Part shown: in pieces, positions 37,076 through 46,480 of the stretch
Numbering within the stretch: the stretch's first letter is position 1
Layout of the letters: the number at the start of each line of letters is the position of its first letter
Assembly (NCBI GenBank): GCA_022794015.1
Contig: JAAWDZ010000060.1
Coordinates: forward strand, 31,009-95,008
DNA length: 64,000 nt
From: Eubacterium sp.
GTDB taxonomy: Bacteria > Bacillota > Clostridia > Lachnospirales > Lachnospiraceae
Direction: 5' to 3'
The notes under the pieces: generated by a model
The model's input: only the letters and a program-made list of their open reading frames with translations
The model's database searches: none
What the model was told of the DNA's origin: nothing
Translations under genes and position numbers: made by a program

Positions 37076-40000
37076 ATGAAGAAAGCAGTGAAACGACTGG
37101 TGTTGACAACTTTGATACTTTTTACAGCGCTTGGTATTACAGGTGGAAAAGCATCAAAAGTCAATGCAGAAACAGTGACTGGCCAGGAATGGACGACACC
37201 GGAAAAGGTCCGGGTCAACCAGACGGATGCCAGGTCGGCAATTATTCCATTTAATGATGTGGAATCAGCAAAACAAAATCCGACGTTACGCTCAGGGAAG
37301 AGTTCGCCGAATTACATTGATTTGAATGGTACATGGAAATTTAACTGGGTATCCAAACCGGCAGAAAAGCCGGATATCACAGATGTGACCAGTATACCCG
37401 AAAATTATTTTGATATTACCGTTCCTTCCAGCTGGCAGACCAATATGCAGTATGCCGGATGGAAGGGCGATGAGATTGACTGGCCGATATACAATAACCA
37501 GGAGTATCCCTGGCAGGCGTCCAGTAAAAGCATACCGGGACAGCCTATGGGCAACGGCTCCGCGGCGCCGACAGCTTATAACCCGGTCGGTACGTATATG
37601 AGGACGGTTACGATAGATGAAAAGGATATGGGAAACCGCTTCATCATTACGTTTAACGGTGTGGAAGCAGGTTTTTACCTGTATGTCAACGGCCAGGCGG
37701 TCGGATACGACGAGGACAGTTTTACAACAGCAGAGTTTGATATTACAGATTACCTGCACGCAGGGGAAAATCTGATTGCTGCTCAGGTGTATCATTATAC
37801 GACAGGCAGTTACATAGAAAACCAGGATATGATTTATTATGCGGGAATTCACCGTGACGTTTATATTACAAAACAGCCAAAGGTGTCGATTTTCGATTAT
37901 AACGTAGAGACAACTTTTGACAATCACAATTACGAAAAGGCAAACCTGGAATTAAAGGTAGACGTTGCCAATATCACGGATGCGGCAGCGGCGCGCAAGG
38001 TACGTGTTTATCTGTATGATGATAAGGGAACGGTTGTTTCGGCAGTAGACGGACTGGAGCAGAATGTAAATCCCACGGCAGGCGGTGAAGGCACTGCTGT
38101 GTTTACGGCGCAGGTTTCCAACCCGAAGCTGTGGTCTGCAGAAATTCCAAACCTCTATACACTTGTTATAGCTTTATGCGATAATGACGGCAATATTATT
38201 CAGACAGTCGGAAAGAGGATTGGCTTCCGCGAGTTTTATGTGGAGGGCGACAGTAAAAATTCCGAGATGCGCATCAACGGGCAGAATATTGAATTTTATG
38301 GCGTGTGCAGGGGTGAAGCAGATCCTGCGGGCGGACATCATGTTCCTTACGAGACAATTGTCAAGGATGTGCAGAACGCCAAGCAGTTAAATATCAACGC
38401 AATCCGTACGAGCCATTTTCCGCCGGATCCCAATCTGATCGAGCTGGCGGACGAGTACGGGCTTTACATTATGGACGAGGTTAATGTGGAGTCCCACAAT
38501 GCGCGTACCATGGGCATTCCGGCGGACGCACAGTATGAAAGCGAAAGCGGGAGGGTTTTCCCAGGTAATGACAGACGTTACCAGAATGCAATGGTAGATC
38601 GTATGACCAGCATGGTAATGCGGGATAAGAACAATGCGTCCGTTATCATTTATTCCCTTGGAAACGAAGCGGGTACGGATGTTTCCGACAAGCTTGCGCC
38701 GGATCCGCAGGAAGGAAACTTCAACCGCATGATCGATGTGATCAAGGCGTTAGACAGTGAAAAACTGATTCATTATCAGGGTTGGGTCGGCAATCAGCGT
38801 GTGGATATAGAAGGGACGATGTATCCGGCTCACAATAAGTTAAATCCTGGGGATAAGCCGTTTATTATGATGGAATACCAGCACTCTATGGGAAATACGG
38901 GCGGTGACTTTGAAAAATACACGGATGTGTTTGAGGCATCTCCGCGTTTCCAGGGCGGTTTTATCTGGGATTATGTCGATCAGTCCGCTTATACGCCGAA
39001 AGATGGCAAGGGCGGTTCTGGACTGACAAGGGATGATTTGTTCTTTGGATTTGACCACAGCTGGAAACAGAACAGTGACGATTACAATTTCTGTGTCAAC
39101 GGATTTATTTTTCCGGATCGTACGTGGTCGCCGCAGGCATATGAAATCAAGTACTATTATCAGGATTTGAAATTTACGCAGACTGCGGCGCAGGCAGCGG
39201 AAAACAAATTTACGATGAAAAACTTTAACCGTTTTCAGAATGCAAATTTCTATGAACTGACATGGTCTGTTCTGGAAAATGGAAAAGTTTTGGAAACGGG
39301 GATATTTACAGACGAAGAAGCCGATTTGCTTCCGCGACAGGGCAGTATCGGAGCACCGTCTGTACGGGAACTGACTGTACCGTTTACGGTGACAGAGCCA
39401 AAAGCAGGAGCGGAATATATCCTTCAGATTGATTATAAGCTGAAAGAAGATCTGGTCTATGCCCCAAAAGGGTATGTTCAGGGCAGCGAGCAGTTTGTAA
39501 TGGATATAAAAACAGAAGAGAAGATGGTAGAACTGGATACGTTGCCAGAGCTTACTACGGTAAATGGGGACAAAGAAGTTACCGTTACAGGTACGGCGGA
39601 CGGCAAAGCGTTTACCGTTGCTTTTGACAAAGAAACGGGACTTATGAGCACTTATCAGGTGGACGGCAAGAACTTGATTTCGAAAGCGCCGGTCGGGTCG
39701 TTTTTCAGGCCAGAGCCGGATCAGAATGCCGCAGTTGGCGGAACCGGATGGAAAGACGGAGGGGAAGCCTATGATAAATGGTATGGCCAGGGCGAAAATA
39801 TGAAAGACGTTACGGTCCACGTAACCTCTGTGATTCCAGAGGCAACTACAATCAGCGTTAAAGCCAGACTGCAGAATGACAGCGAATATGCTACTGAGTA
39901 TACGGTATACGGTAATGGCTTTGTAATGGTAAATGCCAAATTGACGCCGTCGGAATCTGCGCCTTCCCAATTGGGTGAATTTGGTATGTGGATGCAGGTG

Positions 40001-43000
40001 CCGGGTGAATATGAGAATATGACCTGGTATGGAAGAGGGCCGAGCGAGACTTACTGGAACCGGAAAGCCGGAAATATGGCAGGTGTATGGAGCGGAAGCG
40101 TAACCGATCAGTTTGTGCCGTATGTCAGGATTCAGGAGAACGGCAATAAGACGGATGTGCGCTGGCTGGCACTGCAAAATGAGGAAGGAGAAGGCCTACT
40201 GGCCAGCATGGTTTACGGCAGCGGATATACGGGAGATATGCTCGAAGCGGTTGCGCTGCATTATACGCCGGGCGAACTTTCTACGCATCAGTCCGGCAAT
40301 TGGTATCCATATCAGGCAGAAGCAACGGAAGATGTGAATCTGCGTCTGCTGCTGCACCAGAAGGGTGTCGGGAATGTAACCTGGGCAACAGAGCCCGTCA
40401 GCGCGGTAATCAATAAGTCGAATTCTAAGCTGCTGGAATATTCCTATATGCTGATGCCGCTGTCAAAGGACGACGATCCGATGGAGAAATCCAAAGTGGT
40501 GATGGGAGAACTTCCAGAGCTTCCGGCTATTACTTCTATCAAGGTTGACGGCAAGGTACTGTCGGATTTTGATCCAAACCAGATGGAATATACGGTTGTG
40601 CTTCCATCCGGCTATACAGGAATTCCGGATGTAACTGCGACAGGGCCGTCCACGCTTGATATTTCATGTGCGCAGGCAGAGGCGCTTCCGGGTACGGCGG
40701 TAGTGACGGTGGCATATACTTCCCCGGATACGGGTATGGTAACAAAAACTGAATATAAAGTTATATTTGATCCGGGTACCAGAGAGATAGAGCGTCCGCT
40801 GAGCAATCTTGTAACGGTTCCGTCGATTCAGGCGGAGACGCCGATGATCCATCCGGGTGGAAGGCTGTTGTTTGCATATTCCGGATATAACGGAATTTAT
40901 CAGAATACTTCGGAAAAAGGCGCATTGCTGACTACAGGTCCCTCCGGTGGTGAGAAGACCTATGAAACCGGTTTTGCCGGGAATGCGGAACAGATTCTGG
41001 ATATTGATATCTCTTCTTTGGATGCAATGACATTTTCGGGCGTAGGCGGAATCGACTGGGCTTTAAAAGCAAATAACTCTAAATCTACTATTATATTTGA
41101 GGTATGGGCGCATAAGGATGTCAGTGCGCTGACAGAGGAGTATTATAAAAACCCAGACAATATCAACAATGATAAAAACGGAAATGGTACGGCAGATTGG
41201 ACGGCGTCCGGCTGGACAAAGGTGGCATCGTCTGCGTTAATTACCGGAAATGCAAAAGAACCCAAACACATATTTGACAAAATACCAATGACATATGAGG
41301 ATGGAGATGCCGTAAAATCTTATGAAGCAATCCGCCTCGTTATGAATGCAAATGGCAATAACGGCCACGATCAGGGAGTATGGGGAGATCCAAGGATTCA
41401 GTGCATTACAGAGGAATGGCCCGGCAGCGGTTTTGAAGAACCGAAAGAAGATACCGTAGAGATCAAGGTCAATGGTGTTGCTTTGGAGAATTTTGATCCT
41501 GCTGTCAAAGAATATAATGTAAAATTAAGCTATGGAATGGAACTGCCAGTGGTGACAGCCTTTGTACGGGATCAGGGCGGCGTTGTTCCGGTTAAAATTT
41601 CTGAAATTACACAGGTGCCGGGTGATGTGACATTATCTTATGACAATGGGGTACCGACAGAATATACGATTCATTTTACAAAAGATGCGGCGATCGAAGG
41701 AGAAACAGCTTATCTGTCAGATGTGGTTGAGATTCCAAAGCTGAACGGGCCGGCTTCTGTCAGAAATGGAAATCTCCTGTATGCATACTCTGGCGCAGGG
41801 GCGATTTATACAGACAGAAGCGAAGGAAACGGAACGGATACGGCGCTTAAGCTGCAGAATGGCGATACAGCAGAAACTTATGAGCATGGTTTTGCCGGAA
41901 AGGCACAGCAGGTCATTGATATTGATATTTCGAGCCAGAGGGCCGGAACTTTCCGGGCTAAGGCAGGTATTGACGCGGCAATGAAACCGGCTGGCAGTAC
42001 GCAGGGTTCTGAAGGGCCGACCGTACAGTTTGAAGTATGGGGACATAAAAATATTACCCGTCTGGATTACAGCAATACAAATCTGACTGCAGATGGAACG
42101 GATCAGGAAGATTTTGAAACAGAAGGCTGGGTGAAGTTAGCGGTATCTCCGGTGATGTCCAATGGAGATTATAACGGTACGTTAGAAGTACAGAGCGGTA
42201 CCTGTACATTTAATGTTGATCTGACATATCTTGACGGCAGAAACGCAAAGAGCTACGAAGCGCTGCGTCTTGTTATGAATCCGGTCAACGGCAGCAATGC
42301 AGACGATCAGGGCGTCTGGGCGGATGCCAGAGTAGATTTTGTGAAAGAAGAAACTCCGATCATGTCTATGCCGGTATTGGATGATGCGAAGATTGTAGCA
42401 GATGAAAACGGAGTCAGCCTGCCGATCTTAATTTCTGGTATTGACACAGGCACGGATCGTATGTTTGACATTATGTTTGCAGCGTATGATGCAGACGGCC
42501 GTATGGTTGGCTTTACAAAAGAGCATTTTAATGCAAAAGATACCGGGGCGAATATTGATGAAACAATACGCGTGAATTATGATGTGGCAGCAGCTTCGGA
42601 TGCGAAGCTGGCATTTATGGTATGGATGGATGAAGATGCGGTATCTCCTGTATACGGAGTCTTTACCGGAACCAAAGAGGGCGGATTTGCAGCTGCAAAC
42701 CTCCCATATATCAATACAATTGCCGAAAATCCACAGGCTTCTTTAAGCATTGATCCGGAAAAGAATACGGTAACAGTACAGGGCAGCGGCTTTACGCCGA
42801 ACAGTACGCTGACGCTTTATGCGGTATATGAAAATGAAGACATTGCGTCAGTACGCGCAGCTGCCGGAAGGGGGCCGGACTATGTAGCACAGACAACATG
42901 TGATTCCGCAGGTAAATTCAGCTATACATATCTGTCTAACTATGATTTAGAGGAAACTTCTATCGTGGAAGCAACTGTTGGAGGACAGGGATTGCAGTCC

Positions 43001-46000
43001 GTTGTAAAAGCGGTAAATGAAACGGCAGCGGAACAGCCCAAGCTTTCCGTAACGAATCTTGCAGGAGAAGCAACGGTAACTACATCCGTGATGGATTTGT
43101 CTGCCGTAGAAGGCCTGTTTATACTGGATGAGAATGCCGGTACGCCCATATACAGCATTGTACCCGGAGGAACAGGAACGGCATCCCTGGGCGAAGACGG
43201 GAAGACATTAACTGCGACAAAATCCGGCACGATCCGGATTGGTATGATGACATCACCGACAGCGACACATGCATCCGGTGCAAGAATCATTGCCACGCTG
43301 ACCGTTGAGATTCCGAAAGCAGACAAAACGGCGCTGCTTGAGGCAATTGCGTCAGCAGAAGGTAAGGAAGAGGCAATATATACACCAGAGAGCTGGGAGG
43401 CTTTACAGGAAGCTCTTTTAAATGCAAAACAGGCAGCAGCCAAAGAAGAACCGTCACAGGAAGAAGTAAATGCTGCAACGGCATTGTTAGAAGCGGCGCT
43501 TGACGGTTTGGAGGAAGAAAAAATCAAATCATACTACTATCTGACTGCAAAGGTAGATGAAGCAAACAAAATTTATGGCACGAATACGCCAAAGGCAGAA
43601 GAATATGGCCTGATTTATCTGGACGCTGCAAATTCAAGCTCCGCATGGGGAGGTATTCATGTCAATGAATATGACGGCGGTGAAAAAACAATGGGTGCGG
43701 ACGCGCCGATCAGCATGAACGTAGACGGTGCGCGTAAGGTATTTCCACAGGGGTTAAGCGGCAATGCAAATGCTACGATGGTATTTCATCTGAACAATAT
43801 CCCGGCAGATCGCTTTGAGGGTTATGTTGGAATTGATTATACCAAATCTACGAAGCCCGGAAGAGACGGCGCGCGCTTCTATTTCTACAAAGACAGTGTC
43901 AGTGAAGAAAACCTGCTGGCGGACAGCGGCGTGATTAATCAGCCGGATGATGCAAAATTTATGAAGGTAGATTTGACGGGCGTACAGAAGCTGGTGATTT
44001 ATGTAGATAACAATGGTACGCAAAATGACGACTGCATTGATATTGCAGATGCAAAAATTTTTGTAAAAGTTGATAAGACCGCATTAAATGAAGCAATTGC
44101 TCTGGCTGAAAGCAAAAAAGAGAAAGACTATACACCGGAGAGCTGGGAAGTATTTGAGGCTGCCCTTGCTGCAGCAAAGGAGATTGCAGCGAAAGAAAAT
44201 GCATTGCTGGATGAAGTGGAAGAAGCAAAAGCTTCTCTGCAGCAGGCTATGGACGGGCTGGCAGAAAAGACGCCGGAGCGTGTGAAGACATATTATTACC
44301 TGACGGCAAAAGTCGATGAGCCAGGTAAAATATTTGGAACGGATATGCCGGAGTCAGATGAATATGGCCTGATTTATATGGATACTGCTGTTTCCAGTTC
44401 CGGATGGGGCGGATTCCACGTGAATGAATACAATGGCGGCGAAAAGACGATGGGAGCGGACGCCCCAATCAGTATGAATGTAGACGGTGCGCGTAAAGTA
44501 TTTGAACAGGGGATCAGCGGTAATACGGATGCCACTTTGGTATTCGATTTAAGCAGTATTCCGGCAGAGCGCTTTGAAGGTTATGTAGGAGTTGATTATA
44601 TAAAAGCTGGAAAAAACAAGGACGGCGTACGTTTCTACTTCTATAAGGACAGTGTCAGCGAAGAAAACCTGCTTGCGGACAGCGGTATTATCAAACAGCC
44701 GGATAATGCGAAACTTATGATGGTAGATTTGACAGGCGTACAGAAGCTGGTTATCTATGTGGATAAAGTGAGTTCAAACAGCGACGACTGCATTGATATT
44801 GCAGATGCAAAAATCTATTTAAATACGCTGGATTTGATGCAGGATATTCTGAACAAGGCGAATGAGGCGCAGATTTTAGCCGAAGATGCACAGACGGCGG
44901 CCGAAGATGCAGCCGAGGCAGCGGATAAAGCAAAGGGAGAGGCTATCACAGCACAGACCAATGCGGCTACAGCAGCCAGAGATGCAGCAGGGGCAAAAGA
45001 TGAAGCAGAACGCGCCAGAAATGACGCGCTGGATGCCCAGAGCAAGGCAGAAAGTGCCCGTGGTGAGGCGGATAAGGCCAAAATAGCAGCAGATATGGCT
45101 CAGCAGAAGGCCGAGGATGCGCAGGCAGCAGCCGAGGCAGCTCAGAAGCTGGCAGCTGCGAACCAGTCAGAGGCCAAAAACGCGCAGAAAGCAGCCGAAG
45201 AAGCCCAGGCAGCAGCCGAGCTTGCACTGGAGAATGCAGCAAAGGCTGAGAGCAACGCAAAAATAGCAGAAACAAATGCGCAGACAGCGGCAGGCAATGC
45301 AAAAACAGCGGAACAAAATGCGAAAGCAGCAGAATTAAATGCCCTGACAGCAAAAGAAGCAGCAGAAGATGCAGTACGCAATGCACAGACATCCGAAACC
45401 AACGCATCTGTATCTGCAAGCGCAGCACAGACCGCAAAGGAAGCAGCCGAAGCTGCAAGAAATGCGGCAGAGGGTTATAATGACGACGCCCAGGCAGCAG
45501 CCGCTGCAGCAGCAGAGGCACTGGCAGATGCGAAGACTGCAAAACAGCAGGCAAATGCGGCAAAAGAAGAAGCTGTATCTGCAAAAGATGCAGCAGAAAA
45601 AGCAAGAGATGATGCTGAAACTGCAAGGCAGGAGGCCCTGGAGGCAAAGAATAATGCAGCATTAAGCGCCACTGCAGCCGCAAATGCAAAAGATATTGCG
45701 CTGGCAGCGCAGGCTAAGGCAGACGCAGCAAGCAAGCTGGCAGAAACATATAAAGACGGAGCCGAAGCAGCACAGAACCTGGCAAAAGCATACAGGGACG
45801 GTGCACTGGAAGCGCAGAGGCTTGCAATAGAAGCTCAGAAGAAGGCAGAGCAGGCTGCAAAAGAAGCAGAGGAAATATGGAAGAAAGTGCAGCAGGAGAC
45901 GGCAGAAAAACTGGCCCAGGCAGACCGGAATCTGCAAAAGTCAAAGAATCTTGTAGCAAAACAGAAATTCCGGGCACGCAAGGCAGCTATCCTCTCTATA

Positions 46001-46267
46001 AAGAGCACAAAGAAAAAACAGGCAAAATTAAACTGGAAAATTGTAAAAGATGCAGAAGGATATGTAATCCAGTACATTGCAGAAAAGAAGTTCAGCAGTC
46101 CGAAGACGGTTGAAGTAGAAGTAAAGGGCGGAACTACACAGACGAAAGCCATCAAAAAATTAAAGAGTGGGAAAACCTATTATTTCCGCGTACGTGCTTA
46201 CAGAACTATAAATGGAAAGAGAATTTATTCTAAGTACAGCGCGAAAAAATCGTTGAAGATTAAATAA
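37076..46267 (+). CDS. Giant secreted GH2 beta-galactosidase-like multidomain protein
   Basis: Signal peptide MKKAVKRLVLTTLILFTALGITGGKASKVNAE; GH2 motifs NGTWKFNW, INAIRTSHFPPDPNLIELADEYGLYIMDEVNVESH, SVIIYSLGNEAG, PFIMMEYQHSMGNTGG; duplicated modules, coiled-coil stalk, Fn3-like end. Confidence 0.93.
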   Translation: MKKAVKRLVLTTLILFTALGITGGKASKVNAETVTGQEWTTPEKVRVNQTDARSAIIPFNDVESAKQNPTLRSGKSSPNYIDLNGTWKFNWVSKPAEKPDITDVTSIPENYFDITVPSSWQTNMQYAGWKGDEIDWPIYNNQEYPWQASSKSIPGQPMGNGSAAPTAYNPVGTYMRTVTIDEKDMGNRFIITFNGVEAGFYLYVNGQAVGYDEDSFTTAEFDITDYLHAGENLIAAQVYHYTTGSYIENQDMIYYAGIHRDVYITKQPKVSIFDYNVETTFDNHNYEKANLELKVDVANITDAAAARKVRVYLYDDKGTVVSAVDGLEQNVNPTAGGEGTAVFTAQVSNPKLWSAEIPNLYTLVIALCDNDGNIIQTVGKRIGFREFYVEGDSKNSEMRINGQNIEFYGVCRGEADPAGGHHVPYETIVKDVQNAKQLNINAIRTSHFPPDPNLIELADEYGLYIMDEVNVESHNARTMGIPADAQYESESGRVFPGNDRRYQNAMVDRMTSMVMRDKNNASVIIYSLGNEAGTDVSDKLAPDPQEGNFNRMIDVIKALDSEKLIHYQGWVGNQRVDIEGTMYPAHNKLNPGDKPFIMMEYQHSMGNTGGDFEKYTDVFEASPRFQGGFIWDYVDQSAYTPKDGKGGSGLTRDDLFFGFDHSWKQNSDDYNFCVNGFIFPDRTWSPQAYEIKYYYQDLKFTQTAAQAAENKFTMKNFNRFQNANFYELTWSVLENGKVLETGIFTDEEADLLPRQGSIGAPSVRELTVPFTVTEPKAGAEYILQIDYKLKEDLVYAPKGYVQGSEQFVMDIKTEEKMVELDTLPELTTVNGDKEVTVTGTADGKAFTVAFDKETGLMSTYQVDGKNLISKAPVGSFFRPEPDQNAAVGGTGWKDGGEAYDKWYGQGENMKDVTVHVTSVIPEATTISVKARLQNDSEYATEYTVYGNGFVMVNAKLTPSESAPSQLGEFGMWMQVPGEYENMTWYGRGPSETYWNRKAGNMAGVWSGSVTDQFVPYVRIQENGNKTDVRWLALQNEEGEGLLASMVYGSGYTGDMLEAVALHYTPGELSTHQSGNWYPYQAEATEDVNLRLLLHQKGVGNVTWATEPVSAVINKSNSKLLEYSYMLMPLSKDDDPMEKSKVVMGELPELPAITSIKVDGKVLSDFDPNQMEYTVVLPSGYTGIPDVTATGPSTLDISCAQAEALPGTAVVTVAYTSPDTGMVTKTEYKVIFDPGTREIERPLSNLVTVPSIQAETPMIHPGGRLLFAYSGYNGIYQNTSEKGALLTTGPSGGEKTYETGFAGNAEQILDIDISSLDAMTFSGVGGIDWALKANNSKSTIIFEVWAHKDVSALTEEYYKNPDNINNDKNGNGTADWTASGWTKVASSALITGNAKEPKHIFDKIPMTYEDGDAVKSYEAIRLVMNANGNNGHDQGVWGDPRIQCITEEWPGSGFEEPKEDTVEIKVNGVALENFDPAVKEYNVKLSYGMELPVVTAFVRDQGGVVPVKISEITQVPGDVTLSYDNGVPTEYTIHFTKDAAIEGETAYLSDVVEIPKLNGPASVRNGNLLYAYSGAGAIYTDRSEGNGTDTALKLQNGDTAETYEHGFAGKAQQVIDIDISSQRAGTFRAKAGIDAAMKPAGSTQGSEGPTVQFEVWGHKNITRLDYSNTNLTADGTDQEDFETEGWVKLAVSPVMSNGDYNGTLEVQSGTCTFNVDLTYLDGRNAKSYEALRLVMNPVNGSNADDQGVWADARVDFVKEETPIMSMPVLDDAKIVADENGVSLPILISGIDTGTDRMFDIMFAAYDADGRMVGFTKEHFNAKDTGANIDETIRVNYDVAAASDAKLAFMVWMDEDAVSPVYGVFTGTKEGGFAAANLPYINTIAENPQASLSIDPEKNTVTVQGSGFTPNSTLTLYAVYENEDIASVRAAAGRGPDYVAQTTCDSAGKFSYTYLSNYDLEETSIVEATVGGQGLQSVVKAVNETAAEQPKLSVTNLAGEATVTTSVMDLSAVEGLFILDENAGTPIYSIVPGGTGTASLGEDGKTLTATKSGTIRIGMMTSPTATHASGARIIATLTVEIPKADKTALLEAIASAEGKEEAIYTPESWEALQEALLNAKQAAAKEEPSQEEVNAATALLEAALDGLEEEKIKSYYYLTAKVDEANKIYGTNTPKAEEYGLIYLDAANSSSAWGGIHVNEYDGGEKTMGADAPISMNVDGARKVFPQGLSGNANATMVFHLNNIPADRFEGYVGIDYTKSTKPGRDGARFYFYKDSVSEENLLADSGVINQPDDAKFMKVDLTGVQKLVIYVDNNGTQNDDCIDIADAKIFVKVDKTALNEAIALAESKKEKDYTPESWEVFEAALAAAKEIAAKENALLDEVEEAKASLQQAMDGLAEKTPERVKTYYYLTAKVDEPGKIFGTDMPESDEYGLIYMDTAVSSSGWGGFHVNEYNGGEKTMGADAPISMNVDGARKVFEQGISGNTDATLVFDLSSIPAERFEGYVGVDYIKAGKNKDGVRFYFYKDSVSEENLLADSGIIKQPDNAKLMMVDLTGVQKLVIYVDKVSSNSDDCIDIADAKIYLNTLDLMQDILNKANEAQILAEDAQTAAEDAAEAADKAKGEAITAQTNAATAARDAAGAKDEAERARNDALDAQSKAESARGEADKAKIAADMAQQKAEDAQAAAEAAQKLAAANQSEAKNAQKAAEEAQAAAELALENAAKAESNAKIAETNAQTAAGNAKTAEQNAKAAELNALTAKEAAEDAVRNAQTSETNASVSASAAQTAKEAAEAARNAAEGYNDDAQAAAAAAAEALADAKTAKQQANAAKEEAVSAKDAAEKARDDAETARQEALEAKNNAALSATAAANAKDIALAAQAKADAASKLAETYKDGAEAAQNLAKAYRDGALEAQRLAIEAQKKAEQAAKEAEEIWKKVQQETAEKLAQADRNLQKSKNLVAKQKFRARKAAILSIKSTKKKQAKLNWKIVKDAEGYVIQYIAEKKFSSPKTVEVEVKGGTTQTKAIKKLKSGKTYYFRVRAYRTINGKRIYSKYSAKKSLKIK
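43322..44822 (+). repeat. Two adjacent ~750-bp units (FIVAR-like helical + NPCBM-like module) in the GH2 gene
   Basis: Unit 1 DKTALLEAIASAEGKEEAIYTPESWEAL...YYYLTAKVDEANKIYGTNTPKAEEYGLIYLD...ADAPISMNVDGARKVF; unit 2 DKTALNEAIALAESKKEKDYTPESWEVF...YYYLTAKVDEPGKIFGTDMPESDEYGLIYMD...ADAPISMNVDGARKVF. Confidence 0.92.
44823..45984 (+). repeat. Ala-rich heptad-like coiled-coil stalk coding region
   Basis: About 380 residues of AEDAQTAAEDAAEAADKAKGEAITAQTNAATAARDAA...-type sequence. Confidence 0.9.
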
Positions 46268-46279
46268 GAAGTATTGCAG

Positions 46280-46312
46280 GGGCTGCCGCATTTTGCGGCG
46301 GCCCGTTGCATT
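46280..46312 (+). terminator. Intrinsic terminator after the GH2 gene
   Basis: GGGCTGCCGCA-ttt-TGCGGCGGCCC, weak T-tract. Confidence 0.65.
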
Positions 46313-46370
46313 TCACAGATCATTTTACAAATTCTTTAGAAAAAAACAAGAAAAGTTCACGATCTCCGTA

Positions 46371-46399
46371 TTGCTTTTAAATCCCCTAACACATATAAT
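46371..46399 (+). promoter_or_regulatory. Candidate sigma-A promoter of ftsH
   Basis: TTGCTT - 17 nt - TATAAT, 81 nt before the ftsH start. Confidence 0.65.
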
Positions 46400-46480
46400 A
46401 TACAGTAACGGCATTTTCATTTGCCGTTTTTAATACGCAGTACAGGGCATATAAACCTGCGCTGTCATACGGAGGAAATT

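Noticed and set aside
38840-40177. 445-aa minus-strand ORF
   Set aside because: Fully antisense to the well-supported GH2 domain; no RBS or recognisable family; shadow ORF.
42940-43527. 195-aa minus-strand ORF
   Set aside because: Antisense to the GH2 gene, Ser/Val-rich, no RBS.
44967-45689. 240-aa minus-strand Leu/His-rich ORF and several neighbours
   Set aside because: Artefact of the Ala-rich repeat (GCN codons) read on the opposite strand.
44823-45984. Possible satellite or CRISPR repeat region
   Set aside because: Degenerate codon-level periodicity of a coiled coil; no constant repeat unit.
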